This document shows, piece after piece, positions 1-6,250 of a stretch of 6,980 nt of DNA. Every line of letters begins with the position of its first letter. The stretch's first letter is position 1. Origin of the DNA: Chloroflexota bacterium (lineage in GTDB: Bacteria; Chloroflexota; Anaerolineae; Anaerolineales; Anaerolineaceae); contig JAJUJY010000199.1 in assembly GCA_029265085.1 (NCBI GenBank), positions 1 through 6,980 on the forward strand, given 5' to 3'. A program made the position numbers and the translations under genes. The notes beneath the pieces were generated by a model. It worked only from the letters and a program-made list of their open reading frames with translations, had not been told where the DNA came from and did not search any database.

Positions 1-1
1 A

Positions 2-628
2 AATTTAGGATTCCGATCTCAATGTATATATAACGGTGTAGATATCGAAGTGTTTTCACCTGTAGATACTGAAGCTAATGCACGTTTAAGAAAAAAATTT
101 GGATTACCTGAACATGAAAAAATAATATTGCACGTGGGACATCTTGATGAAAAGAGAAACTTAAAATCATTAATACATCTAACCCAGGCGGGTTATCAGG
201 TATTGTTAGTGGCGAGCAGCCGTTTCAAGCAAGATCCAGCTTTAAAAAGATTATTGAAAGAAAATAATGTCATAATTATCGAAGAAGATCTCCAAGATAT
301 TGAACAAATATTTCAGTTGTCAGATTTATATCTCTTCCCGACCGTTTCTGATCAACAGGCAATTGAAGCACCTTTATCAATTCTTGAAGCCATGGCCTGT
401 AATTTGCCTGTGGTAACAACCAGGTTTTGTGCGATACCGGAGATGTTTCAAGAAGGAAAAGGTTTGTTCTATTTGCAAGATTTCGATCAATTACCTTTCA
501 TTGTAGAAAAAGCACTCAATAGCAATGGTTGTTTAAATAGAGATAAAGTAATTCAATATAGCTGGGATAGGGTAGCTAAAATGATGCTTGAGGCATTAGC
601 AATAATTAGTGTGTTTCCGTTGATATGA
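2..628 (+). CDS. GT4-fold glycosyltransferase, 5'-truncated by window edge
   Basis: The frame is open to the left edge, so the gene starts before the window; 208 residues are visible. The GTG at position 50 is only an internal codon, because the reading upstream of it gives YNGVDIEVFSP, the typical linker motif of GT-B glycosyltransferases of family GT4. What remains is the C-terminal nucleotide-sugar binding domain: HVGHLDEKRN at visible residues 44-53, then a DLYLFPT strand, then the segment ending LEAMACNLPVVTT. The acidic motif is E122-x6-E129 instead of the usual E-x7-E, and the usual GR...K pair reads GH...R. From memory these variants recur in one GT4 branch, so I read them as subfamily traits rather than decay. 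The enzyme would transfer a sugar from a nucleotide donor to a growing glycan at the cytoplasmic face of the membrane. Donor and acceptor cannot be told. The stop lies 24 bases before the radical SAM gene. Confidence 0.9.
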   Translation, partial: NLGFRSQCIYNGVDIEVFSPVDTEANARLRKKFGLPEHEKIILHVGHLDEKRNLKSLIHLTQAGYQVLLVASSRFKQDPALKRLLKENNVIIIEEDLQDIEQIFQLSDLYLFPTVSDQQAIEAPLSILEAMACNLPVVTTRFCAIPEMFQEGKGLFYLQDFDQLPFIVEKALNSNGCLNRDKVIQYSWDRVAKMMLEALAIISVFPLI

Positions 629-639
629 AGAATTTAGGC

Positions 640-644
640 GGAGG
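640..644 (+). promoter_or_regulatory. Ribosome binding site of the radical SAM gene
   Basis: GGAGG lies eight bases before the ATG at 653. It is the strongest Shine-Dalgarno match in the window and fixes that start, although only ten residues then precede the first iron-sulfur cysteine. The bases GAGGTTTTAA that follow from 641 occur again at 1788. Confidence 0.85.
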
Positions 645-652
645 TTTTAAGA

Positions 653-1783
653 ATGGGTTTGGCAATTATATTAACATATCGCTGTAATTCGAAATGTTCG
701 ATGTGTAATATTTGGAAATACCCCAGCCTGCCCAAAGAAGAAATCACATTAGAAACATTGGCAAAATTACCAGATGCGCAATCAACAATTAATTTAACCG
801 GCGGAGAACCAACATTACGCGAAGATCTACCGGAAATTGTTGATTTGCTATATCCAAAAACCAGCTGTCTAGAGATCAGTAGTAATGGACTAAAGCCACA
901 GATCATTGAACCAATTATTAAGAAATACCCAAACATAAAAATACGTTTTAGCCTTGAAGGGTTTGAAATGACCAATAATTTAATCCGTGGTGAGAAAAAT
1001 GGTTTTCAAACCAAGGTTGATGGTTTGATTCGATTGCGGGAAATCGGCGGAAAAGATTTAGGGTTTGCGATGACCATTCAAGATGACAATGCAGCTGAAG
1101 TCGTTGATATTTTTCGATTCGCTCAACAAAATGGATTTGAATTATCGACTTCTACTTTACATAACGGCTTTCAGTTCCATAAAAGTGATAACTATCCATA
1201 TGATCGATTGCAAATTGCTCGATTTATTGAAAGGCTGATCGAAGAACAATTGAAAACGACCAATATAAAAAATTGGTTTCGTGCGTACCTCGATTTGGGC
1301 TTGCTGGCAAAAGTGTTGGGCAATCCACGGATATTGCCATGTACTGTTGGTTATGATTCTGCTTTTGTGGACCCCTGGGGCGATGTATATGCCTGTAATG
1401 TTCGTCCCGATTTAAAAATGGGAAATCTCAAAGATCAATCCTGGGAAGAAATATTTTATGGACCGTTAGCAGAAGAAGTTCGGCGAAAAGTGGATGCATG
1501 CAAACACAATTGTTGGATGGTGGGATCGGCAAAAGTAGCGATGCGAAATCCAAAAAACCCAAGATTACCACGTTGGAAACCTGTTGCCTGGGTAGTTTTA
1601 AATAAATTGATTTTGATGGGGGGTGGAAAAATAAATTTTAAAAAATATATTAATTACAACATACAATTTCCGACCCAAAATATCCAGAAACGAGAATTTT
1701 TCCTTGATCAACCAGGAACAAGGCAGATTCAGTCTTTTGAAGAGGAACCCTATAAACAATTCGGGGATTATTTTAACCAATAA
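653..1783 (+). CDS. Radical SAM protein with SPASM/twitch-like C-terminal cysteine region
   Basis: This 376-residue protein carries the radical SAM signature C11-x3-C15-x2-C18, which binds the [4Fe-4S] cluster that cleaves S-adenosylmethionine. TGGEP at 49-53 is the SAM-contacting motif, and SLEGFE plus IRG (100-113) matches the central strand region of PqqE/AnSME-like enzymes. Cysteines 230, 248, 283 and 287, spaced around DPWGDVYAC and MGNL, look like ligands of an auxiliary cluster of the SPASM or shortened twitch type. About 85 residues follow, including a moderately hydrophobic piece (308-325) and a polar tail ending in YFNQ, which I cannot assign. Family members modify peptides, sugars or other small substrates. 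Here the neighbours are glycosyltransferases, so a sugar, lipid-linked glycan or attached amino acid is a plausible substrate, but this is inference. Radical SAM membership is near certain; the reaction is unknown. Confidence 0.93.
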   Translation: MGLAIILTYRCNSKCSMCNIWKYPSLPKEEITLETLAKLPDAQSTINLTGGEPTLREDLPEIVDLLYPKTSCLEISSNGLKPQIIEPIIKKYPNIKIRFSLEGFEMTNNLIRGEKNGFQTKVDGLIRLREIGGKDLGFAMTIQDDNAAEVVDIFRFAQQNGFELSTSTLHNGFQFHKSDNYPYDRLQIARFIERLIEEQLKTTNIKNWFRAYLDLGLLAKVLGNPRILPCTVGYDSAFVDPWGDVYACNVRPDLKMGNLKDQSWEEIFYGPLAEEVRRKVDACKHNCWMVGSAKVAMRNPKNPRLPRWKPVAWVVLNKLILMGGGKINFKKYINYNIQFPTQNIQKREFFLDQPGTRQIQSFEEEPYKQFGDYFNQ

Positions 1784-1796
1784 TCATGAGGTTTTA

Positions 1797-1841
1797 ATGG
1801 TGCAGTCTTTAACACCTGGTTGGGTATTGGGTGAGGATTAA
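1797..1841 (+). CDS. Possible 14-codon leader ORF before the second glycosyltransferase
   Basis: An ATG at 1797 opens a short frame reading MVQSLTPGWVLGED and ending in TAA at 1839-1841. GAGG at 1788-1791 sits five bases upstream, a good position for a ribosome binding site. The frame is the same as that of the following glycosyltransferase: one stop codon and a glycine codon separate it from the ATG at 1845. The stop also falls between the downstream gene's own GAGG and its ATG, so translation of the short frame could affect initiation of that gene by coupling. It may equally be chance or a leftover N-terminal extension. No family is recognisable. Confidence 0.3.
   Translation: MVQSLTPGWVLGED
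1833..1836 (+). promoter_or_regulatory. Ribosome binding site of the second glycosyltransferase
   Basis: GAGG lies eight bases before the ATG at 1845 and supports that start. It lies inside the possible leader ORF, overlapping its second-last codon. Confidence 0.7.
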
Positions 1842-1844
1842 GGC

Positions 1845-3095
1845 ATGCGAATTTTAATGTGTAATGGTTTTTATTATCTTCGCGGCGGTTCCGAAAAATA
1901 TATGTTTGAGCTAACGAAGTTGCTTCAGAGCCATGGGCATGAGGTGATTCCGTTCTCAATGAAACATCGTTTAAATATCTCTTCGGCATATGAAGATTAT
2001 TTTGTAAGTACAATTGATTATCCCTCGTTATTATCTGGCGAAACCAGCATTTCGGCAATAATCAAGTCGATTAACCGATTGATATATTCGAAAGAAGCAA
2101 AATTTAAAATTCGCAAACTGATTAATGATACACGACCTGATATTGCTCATATTCATGGAATAGGGCACGAATTGTCCCCCTCTATTTTGGATGAGATTAA
2201 ATCCAACAAAATTCCCATTGTGCAGACTTTGCATGATTATTCATTGGTTTGCCCAAATACAAATTTTGTATCAAATGGGAAAATTTGTGAGGCTTGCAAA
2301 GGAGGACGTTACTATCAAATTATAATAAAAAAATGCAAGCGCAATTCCATGAAGGCAAGTGGTTTAGCCTGTTTGATCCATTACATCCGGAAAATAACAA
2401 GAATATATGAAAGGAATATTGATATTTATATTTCGCCGAGCAAGTTCTTAAAAAATAAATTATTGGACCATGGTGTTAAAAAAGAAATTGTTTATATTCC
2501 TAATTTTTTAAATCAAAATGACATACCCCAGGATGGGAAAAGTCAAAATTATTGCGTTTATGCAGGCCGGCTGCACCCAATAAAAGGAATCACAACTTTA
2601 ATACATGCAGCAGAAAAATATCAAGGCAATATCATTTATATTGCAGGTGATGGCGAAAGTCGGTTTGAGATTGAGGAATTAATTAAATATCACCAGTTGG
2701 ATCATGTCCAGTTACTAGGGCATTTGCCAGGTAAGGAGCTATTCGAGATCATCAGCAATTCAAGTTTTACCGTTCTGCCATCAGAGTGCTACGAAAATTA
2801 TCCGATGTCGATTGTTGAATCATTTGCAATTGGGAAGCCAGTCATTGCCTCTAACATTGGCGCAATACCAGATCTAGTGAGGGATGGGTGGAATGGGCTA
2901 TTGTTTGAACCAAAGAATGCGGATCAATTAGCCGGAAAAATGAAATATTTATTTGATCACCCAGAATTGGCGAAAAGTATGGGGCTGAATGGAAAAAATA
3001 GTGTGTCTATAGAAAATTCGCCGGATAGGCATTACCAACAAATTTATGACCTGTATAACCGTTTAATTAATCAAGAAGGTTGCCCCTCTATATGA
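1845..3095 (+). CDS. GT4 glycosyltransferase with cysteine-rich insert
   Basis: This complete 416-residue GT-B enzyme starts with MRILMCNGFY and a glycine-rich loop RGGSE (13-17), the usual N-terminal acceptor-domain opening of GT4 proteins. The N-domain continues through IAHIHG (100-105) and TLHDYSLVCPN (128-138). The C-domain has YAGRLHPIKG (239-248), with R242 and K247 expected to contact the donor phosphates, and the acidic E317-x7-E325 motif followed by GKPVIASNIGAIPDLV. Between the domains lies a cysteine group, C136, C148, C151 and C164, with another at 176. I recall this arrangement from a branch of exopolysaccharide GT4 enzymes, where it might bind a metal or brace the acceptor site. 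The enzyme probably adds one sugar to a membrane-linked glycan on the cytoplasmic side; it shows no signal peptide or clear membrane span. Length and motifs are intact. Its stop overlaps the next start as ATGA. Confidence 0.93.
   Translation: MRILMCNGFYYLRGGSEKYMFELTKLLQSHGHEVIPFSMKHRLNISSAYEDYFVSTIDYPSLLSGETSISAIIKSINRLIYSKEAKFKIRKLINDTRPDIAHIHGIGHELSPSILDEIKSNKIPIVQTLHDYSLVCPNTNFVSNGKICEACKGGRYYQIIIKKCKRNSMKASGLACLIHYIRKITRIYERNIDIYISPSKFLKNKLLDHGVKKEIVYIPNFLNQNDIPQDGKSQNYCVYAGRLHPIKGITTLIHAAEKYQGNIIYIAGDGESRFEIEELIKYHQLDHVQLLGHLPGKELFEIISNSSFTVLPSECYENYPMSIVESFAIGKPVIASNIGAIPDLVRDGWNGLLFEPKNADQLAGKMKYLFDHPELAKSMGLNGKNSVSIENSPDRHYQQIYDLYNRLINQEGCPSI
3074..3079 (+). promoter_or_regulatory. 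Likely ribosome binding site of the third glycosyltransferase
   Basis: AGAAGG lies twelve bases before the ATG at 3092, slightly far but usable. It directly abuts the TTG at 3080, leaving no spacer, so it argues against that TTG as the start. Confidence 0.45.
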
Positions 3096-4222
3096 AGATC
3101 GCTTATCTTGGCGTAAAAGGAATACCTTCAAAAAGTGGGACTGAACGGGTAGTTGAGGCAATTATTACTCGATTAAGAGATAGACATGAAATCACAGTGT
3201 ACTGCGATAAACGATACACACCTCACGGTACTGTGTTTGAGAAGGTGAATCTTGTTCTTCTTCCAACAATCAAAGGTAGACATCTTCGGGCAATTACTTT
3301 AGGAATTCTTAGTGCTTTACACGCTGTTCTGCTGGGCAAGTACGACATAATCCATTTAAATGGGGTGGAAAATAGTTTTTTGCTGCCGCTCTTAAGAATA
3401 AGATTCCCGGTCATTACCACATCGCATGGAACTCCCGGTCGAATTCCACCAAGTAAATGGAATAAATTCGAGCATTTATTAATGCAGTTGATGGAGTACC
3501 CGTTTTTATTTTTATCCAATTACCCGACTGTAATCACAGCTTTAGATTCAGCGTATATCCTTGAGAGATATAAAAGGAATGTGACATATATTCCGAATGG
3601 GGTAGATGTAGATGTCCCAATTAATTATTTAGGTGCTCAAACGTTGTTAAATAATATTGGAGTACAGCCATATCAATATTTACTTTTTGTAGCAGGAAGA
3701 ATCATTCCACGAAAAGGCTGTCATTTAATATTAGAAGCTATGCATGCATTTAATATATCCAACCCATTGATTATCGTTGGGGATTTAGGTCAATCGCCTG
3801 AATACGGGGCGAAGATTAAAGAATTAACCAAGGGGTTATCCGTTTATTTCCTGCCCCCCATAATAGATAAAGGGATACTTTTTGGATTAATTAAGCAAAG
3901 CAATATTTTTATTTTCCCTTCTACTGCTGAAGGAATGTCTATCATGTTTTTAGAAGTGGCGTCATTGGGAGTTCCGATGATCAGTTCTGATATCGAAGAA
4001 AATAAATTGGTATTAGGGGAAGATGCGACCTATTTTCATAATAATCAGCCCGAAGATTTAGGCAAGCAAATTATCTGGACGCTTGAACATCATGAAGAAA
4101 TTAAAGTGAAATCTTCCAGATCACAGGCAAGAGTGAATAATCATTTCTCATGGGATACGATAGCGATCCAGTATGAGAGGTTATATCAGAGCTGTAATCA
4201 CCGCACTAAGAGTAATGGATAA
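3092..4222 (+). CDS. GT4 glycosyltransferase with DUF1972-like N-terminus
   Basis: I place the start at the ATG at 3092, giving 376 residues that begin MKIAYLGVKGIPSKSGTERV. A TTG twelve bases upstream is in frame, but it would add MPLY before a typical N-terminus and has no spaced binding site. The opening (G-x-KGIP, then SGTE, then HEITVYC at 32-38) resembles the DUF1972 N-terminal domain of rhamnosyltransferase-like GT4 enzymes; the usual GG is SG here. The acceptor domain continues with DIIHLNG (85-91) and TSHGTPGRIP (110-119). The linker YIPNGVD (166-172) leads to the donor domain with AGRIIPRKG (201-209) and E280-x7-E288 in AEGMSIMFLEVA. The ATGA overlap with the previous gene suggests coupled translation and matched amounts of the two enzymes, as expected for consecutive sugar additions. 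The sugar transferred is not predictable; rhamnose is only a family-based possibility. Confidence 0.92.
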   Translation: MKIAYLGVKGIPSKSGTERVVEAIITRLRDRHEITVYCDKRYTPHGTVFEKVNLVLLPTIKGRHLRAITLGILSALHAVLLGKYDIIHLNGVENSFLLPLLRIRFPVITTSHGTPGRIPPSKWNKFEHLLMQLMEYPFLFLSNYPTVITALDSAYILERYKRNVTYIPNGVDVDVPINYLGAQTLLNNIGVQPYQYLLFVAGRIIPRKGCHLILEAMHAFNISNPLIIVGDLGQSPEYGAKIKELTKGLSVYFLPPIIDKGILFGLIKQSNIFIFPSTAEGMSIMFLEVASLGVPMISSDIEENKLVLGEDATYFHNNQPEDLGKQIIWTLEHHEEIKVKSSRSQARVNNHFSWDTIAIQYERLYQSCNHRTKSNG

Positions 4223-4235
4223 ACCCCTAAAATGA
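4215..4235 (+). other. Possible six-codon ORF overlapping the ATP-grasp start
   Basis: ATG at 4215 reads MDKPLK and stops at TGA 4233-4235, which overlaps the ATG at 4232. The frame begins just before the stop of the preceding gene. It could hand ribosomes on to the ATP-grasp gene, which lacks a clear binding site of its own, but a frame this short may be coincidence. Confidence 0.15.
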
Positions 4236-5440
4236 ATGTTCAACAAGATCAAATTCCAGCAGTTCTAATTGGTGGGCATACCGTTGCACTTGGGGTTTTA
4301 AGGGCATTATACGCAATAAAAGTACCTGTGATTATTTTATATTACGATCATAATGATATGGGGCAAATGTCCCGGTATGTTACTTACAAAAAATTTATTC
4401 CTCATCCTGAAAAACAAGAAGAAGCTTTTATCGAGGCATTGTTAAATTTTGATTTTGGAAAAACTAAATGCTTTCTAATACCGACATCGGATGCTGCTTT
4501 AAGCCCGGTGTCGAGAAACAAAAAATTGTTGGAACAAAAATATATAGTTGGCTGCACAGAATGGGAAATTACCCAACGATACATTGACAAACGGTTTACC
4601 TATGAACTGGCAGAAAGGATTGGTGTTCCTGCACCAAAAACAATATTACCAACCTCATTGGCTGAGGTGAAAAAAATAGCTGCTACTTTTGAGTTCCCTT
4701 GCCTGGTAAAACCATGCCAAAGCCATTTATATTTTGATGTTTTGCGAAAGAAAATGGCCCAAGTGAATAATCCAGAAGAGCTGATAGAGGCTTTTACAAA
4801 AGCCAGGAATTATAACTTACAGGTGATGGTACAAGAAATCATTCCGGGGGATGCGGTTTGTGGAGCAAATTACAATTCATATTTTTGGAATGGAGAACCG
4901 CTTTTAGAGTTCACAGCTCATAAAGTGAGAAATGCACCTCCCGATTATGGCTCACCATGCGTTGTGAAAAGTGAATGGATGCCTGAGATTATTGAACCGG
5001 GGAGAAAAATATTAAACGCATTGAATTTCTATGGATTTTCCTGTACGGAGTTTAAACGAGATCCTAGGGACGGCATTTTTAAGTTAATGGAAGTGAATGG
5101 AAGACATAATTTATCCTCTGCTTTGGCCGTTAAGTGTGGAATGAATTTCCCGTTAATTCATTATCTTCACCTGGTATATGGACATGTTCCTAATCAAGAA
5201 GACTTTAAAGAAGGAATTTATTGGATCGATATTACGAGAGACCTGGCGTACCACTCAAAACAGATATTGAAAAATCCGAACAAATTTTTTGCCCCATATA
5301 TTAACAAGCATGTTTTTGCCATTCTTTCTTTGAAAGATCCAAAACCAATTATTAAAAGATGCATTGATTTGATCCGGCATGATCCGCGGCAACATTCTGA
5401 AAAAGGAAGACGATTAATGATTATGAAAAAGGCAAGATAA
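4232..5440 (+). CDS. ATP-grasp carboxylate-amine ligase-like protein (COG3919-like)
   Basis: The 402-residue protein begins with a Rossmann-like pre-ATP-grasp segment, VLIGGHTVALGVLRAL (11-26), followed by LIPTSD (82-87). The ATP-grasp fold is marked by DK at 119-120, FPCLVKP (155-161) with K160 for ATP binding, VQEIIPGD (200-207) with E202, and the metal-binding part with E274, E287 and N289 in LMEVNGR. GMNFPLIHYLHLVYG (303-317) is the usual closing helix of this group. Such enzymes activate a carboxylate as acyl phosphate and join it to an amine or similar nucleophile; D-aspartate ligase is a relative. All expected catalytic positions look present. Placed among glycosyltransferases, it may attach an amino acid or amine to a uronic acid or other carboxylate on the glycan, but the substrates are inferred. 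No clear Shine-Dalgarno precedes the ATG, nine bases after the previous stop, so translation may be coupled. About 85 C-terminal residues after the fold are basic and unassigned. Confidence 0.88.
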   Translation: MNVQQDQIPAVLIGGHTVALGVLRALYAIKVPVIILYYDHNDMGQMSRYVTYKKFIPHPEKQEEAFIEALLNFDFGKTKCFLIPTSDAALSPVSRNKKLLEQKYIVGCTEWEITQRYIDKRFTYELAERIGVPAPKTILPTSLAEVKKIAATFEFPCLVKPCQSHLYFDVLRKKMAQVNNPEELIEAFTKARNYNLQVMVQEIIPGDAVCGANYNSYFWNGEPLLEFTAHKVRNAPPDYGSPCVVKSEWMPEIIEPGRKILNALNFYGFSCTEFKRDPRDGIFKLMEVNGRHNLSSALAVKCGMNFPLIHYLHLVYGHVPNQEDFKEGIYWIDITRDLAYHSKQILKNPNKFFAPYINKHVFAILSLKDPKPIIKRCIDLIRHDPRQHSEKGRRLMIMKKAR

Positions 5441-5443
5441 ATT

Positions 5444-5450
5444 GGAAAGG
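5444..5450 (+). promoter_or_regulatory. Ribosome binding site of the methyltransferase gene
   Basis: GGAAAGG lies eight bases before the ATG at 5459, within the 18-base gap after the ATP-grasp gene. Confidence 0.6.
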
Positions 5451-5458
5451 GTCAAATT

Positions 5459-6244
5459 ATGAGAAACGATGCTATTCTAATCGAGGAATCCAGGTTATCT
5501 TCTTCGCTTGACCAAAGCTATCCACCTTTACATGAAAGGCACCGCGTTTTTCCGGAGATTTTTGAAAACCGAAACCATAAAATAATATTGGATGTAGCAG
5601 CCGGTATAGGATATGTAGCAAAGAAAATTTATAGCCAGCACCAATCATTTATCTGCGCAAATGATATTAGTCCCACCTGTTTAAAAACGTTGTATGACGA
5701 GGGTATCCCCACAATTTGTTATAACCTTGATATTCATTTTGGATCATTTCCAATCGCCAATAACTCATTTGATGCGGTGATTGCTTTAGCAGTTATTGAA
5801 CATTTATTGCAGATTGATCATTTTGTTTCAGAGATTTATCGAATATTGAAACCTGGGGGATATGTATATATTTCTGCACCTAATTATGCTGGAATTTTGT
5901 ATGTTATGAAACTCATCATGTCTGGAAAAACTTTTCATGACCCATTTGAAGCTGAATCTCGTTATGAGTTGTATGCCCATGTACGATATTTTACGTTTAA
6001 AACGTTATGTGAATATATGCATGTTTTTGGGTTTGGTTTAGACACTGTTTATCTACCGCTTCCAACAAACAGTGCTAAGTATCAAAAATTAAAGGAAAAT
6101 TCACACATAAAAAGTTTCTTATTTAGAAATACAATGAGATTCCTTTATTGGATGTCTCCAAGATGGGCGTCCGAACCAATTATTTGTTTACGAAAACCGA
6201 TCGATGGGCAACCGAGCCTTAAACCCCGAAAAATAATTCTTTGA
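5459..6244 (+). CDS. Class I SAM-dependent methyltransferase
   Basis: This 261-residue protein has the Rossmann methyltransferase motifs in order. Motif I is ILDVAAGIGYVA (43-54), the SAM-binding loop. An acidic residue ends strand two in ANDIS (67-71; D69), and FDAVIALAVIEHL (104-116) is strand four plus the helix typical of Methyltransf_11/UbiE-like enzymes. LKPGGYVYISAPN (130-142) is strand five with the post-motif turn. HVRYFTFKTLCEYMHVFGF (174-192) is the usual start of the C-terminal cap helix. The N-terminal 40 residues, with RHRVFPEIF, match methyltransferases found in glycan and lipid clusters. It would methylate an O, N or carboxylate position on the nascent sugar or attached group in the cytoplasm; the site is unknown. 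The last 50 residues include an aromatic stretch (FLFRNTMRFLYWM) and no firm transmembrane span. Its stop codon overlaps the ribosome binding site of the next gene. Confidence 0.92.
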   Translation: MRNDAILIEESRLSSSLDQSYPPLHERHRVFPEIFENRNHKIILDVAAGIGYVAKKIYSQHQSFICANDISPTCLKTLYDEGIPTICYNLDIHFGSFPIANNSFDAVIALAVIEHLLQIDHFVSEIYRILKPGGYVYISAPNYAGILYVMKLIMSGKTFHDPFEAESRYELYAHVRYFTFKTLCEYMHVFGFGLDTVYLPLPTNSAKYQKLKENSHIKSFLFRNTMRFLYWMSPRWASEPIICLRKPIDGQPSLKPRKIIL

Positions 6245-6247
6245 GGG
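6243..6247 (+). promoter_or_regulatory. Ribosome binding site of the FemAB-like gene
   Basis: GAGGG overlaps the TGA of the methyltransferase gene and sits three bases before the ATG at 6251. The spacing is short, but no other in-frame start near the N-terminus competes. The arrangement suggests coupled translation. Confidence 0.55.
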
Positions 6248-6250
6248 ATT

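Noticed and set aside
50..52. GTG as the start of the first glycosyltransferase
   Set aside because: The frame stays open to the window edge and the codons before it encode the conserved YNGVD linker, so the real start is upstream of the window.
1618..1660. Frameshift in the radical SAM gene at the run of six G followed by A-rich sequence
   Set aside because: The frame continues for over 50 codons to a stop just before the next gene, the codons after the run look ordinary, and no motif is interrupted.
1813..1833. Hairpin CACC/GGTG in the gap before the second glycosyltransferase as a terminator
   Set aside because: The stem is only four to five pairs with a 13-base loop and no following T run, so it is not a credible terminator.
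634..2234. Minus-strand open frames at 634-975, 1598-1780, 1768-2058 and 2031-2234
   Set aside because: They lie antisense to well-supported radical SAM and glycosyltransferase genes, show no family motifs and have no ribosome binding sites that I could see.
3080..3082. TTG as the start of the third glycosyltransferase
   Set aside because: The ATG at 3092 gives the usual MKIAYLG start and an ATGA overlap, while the only binding-site-like sequence touches the TTG with no spacer.
3223..4590. Minus-strand open frames at 3223-3519 and 4402-4590
   Set aside because: They are antisense to conserved parts of the third glycosyltransferase and the ATP-grasp gene, and their translations resemble no protein family.
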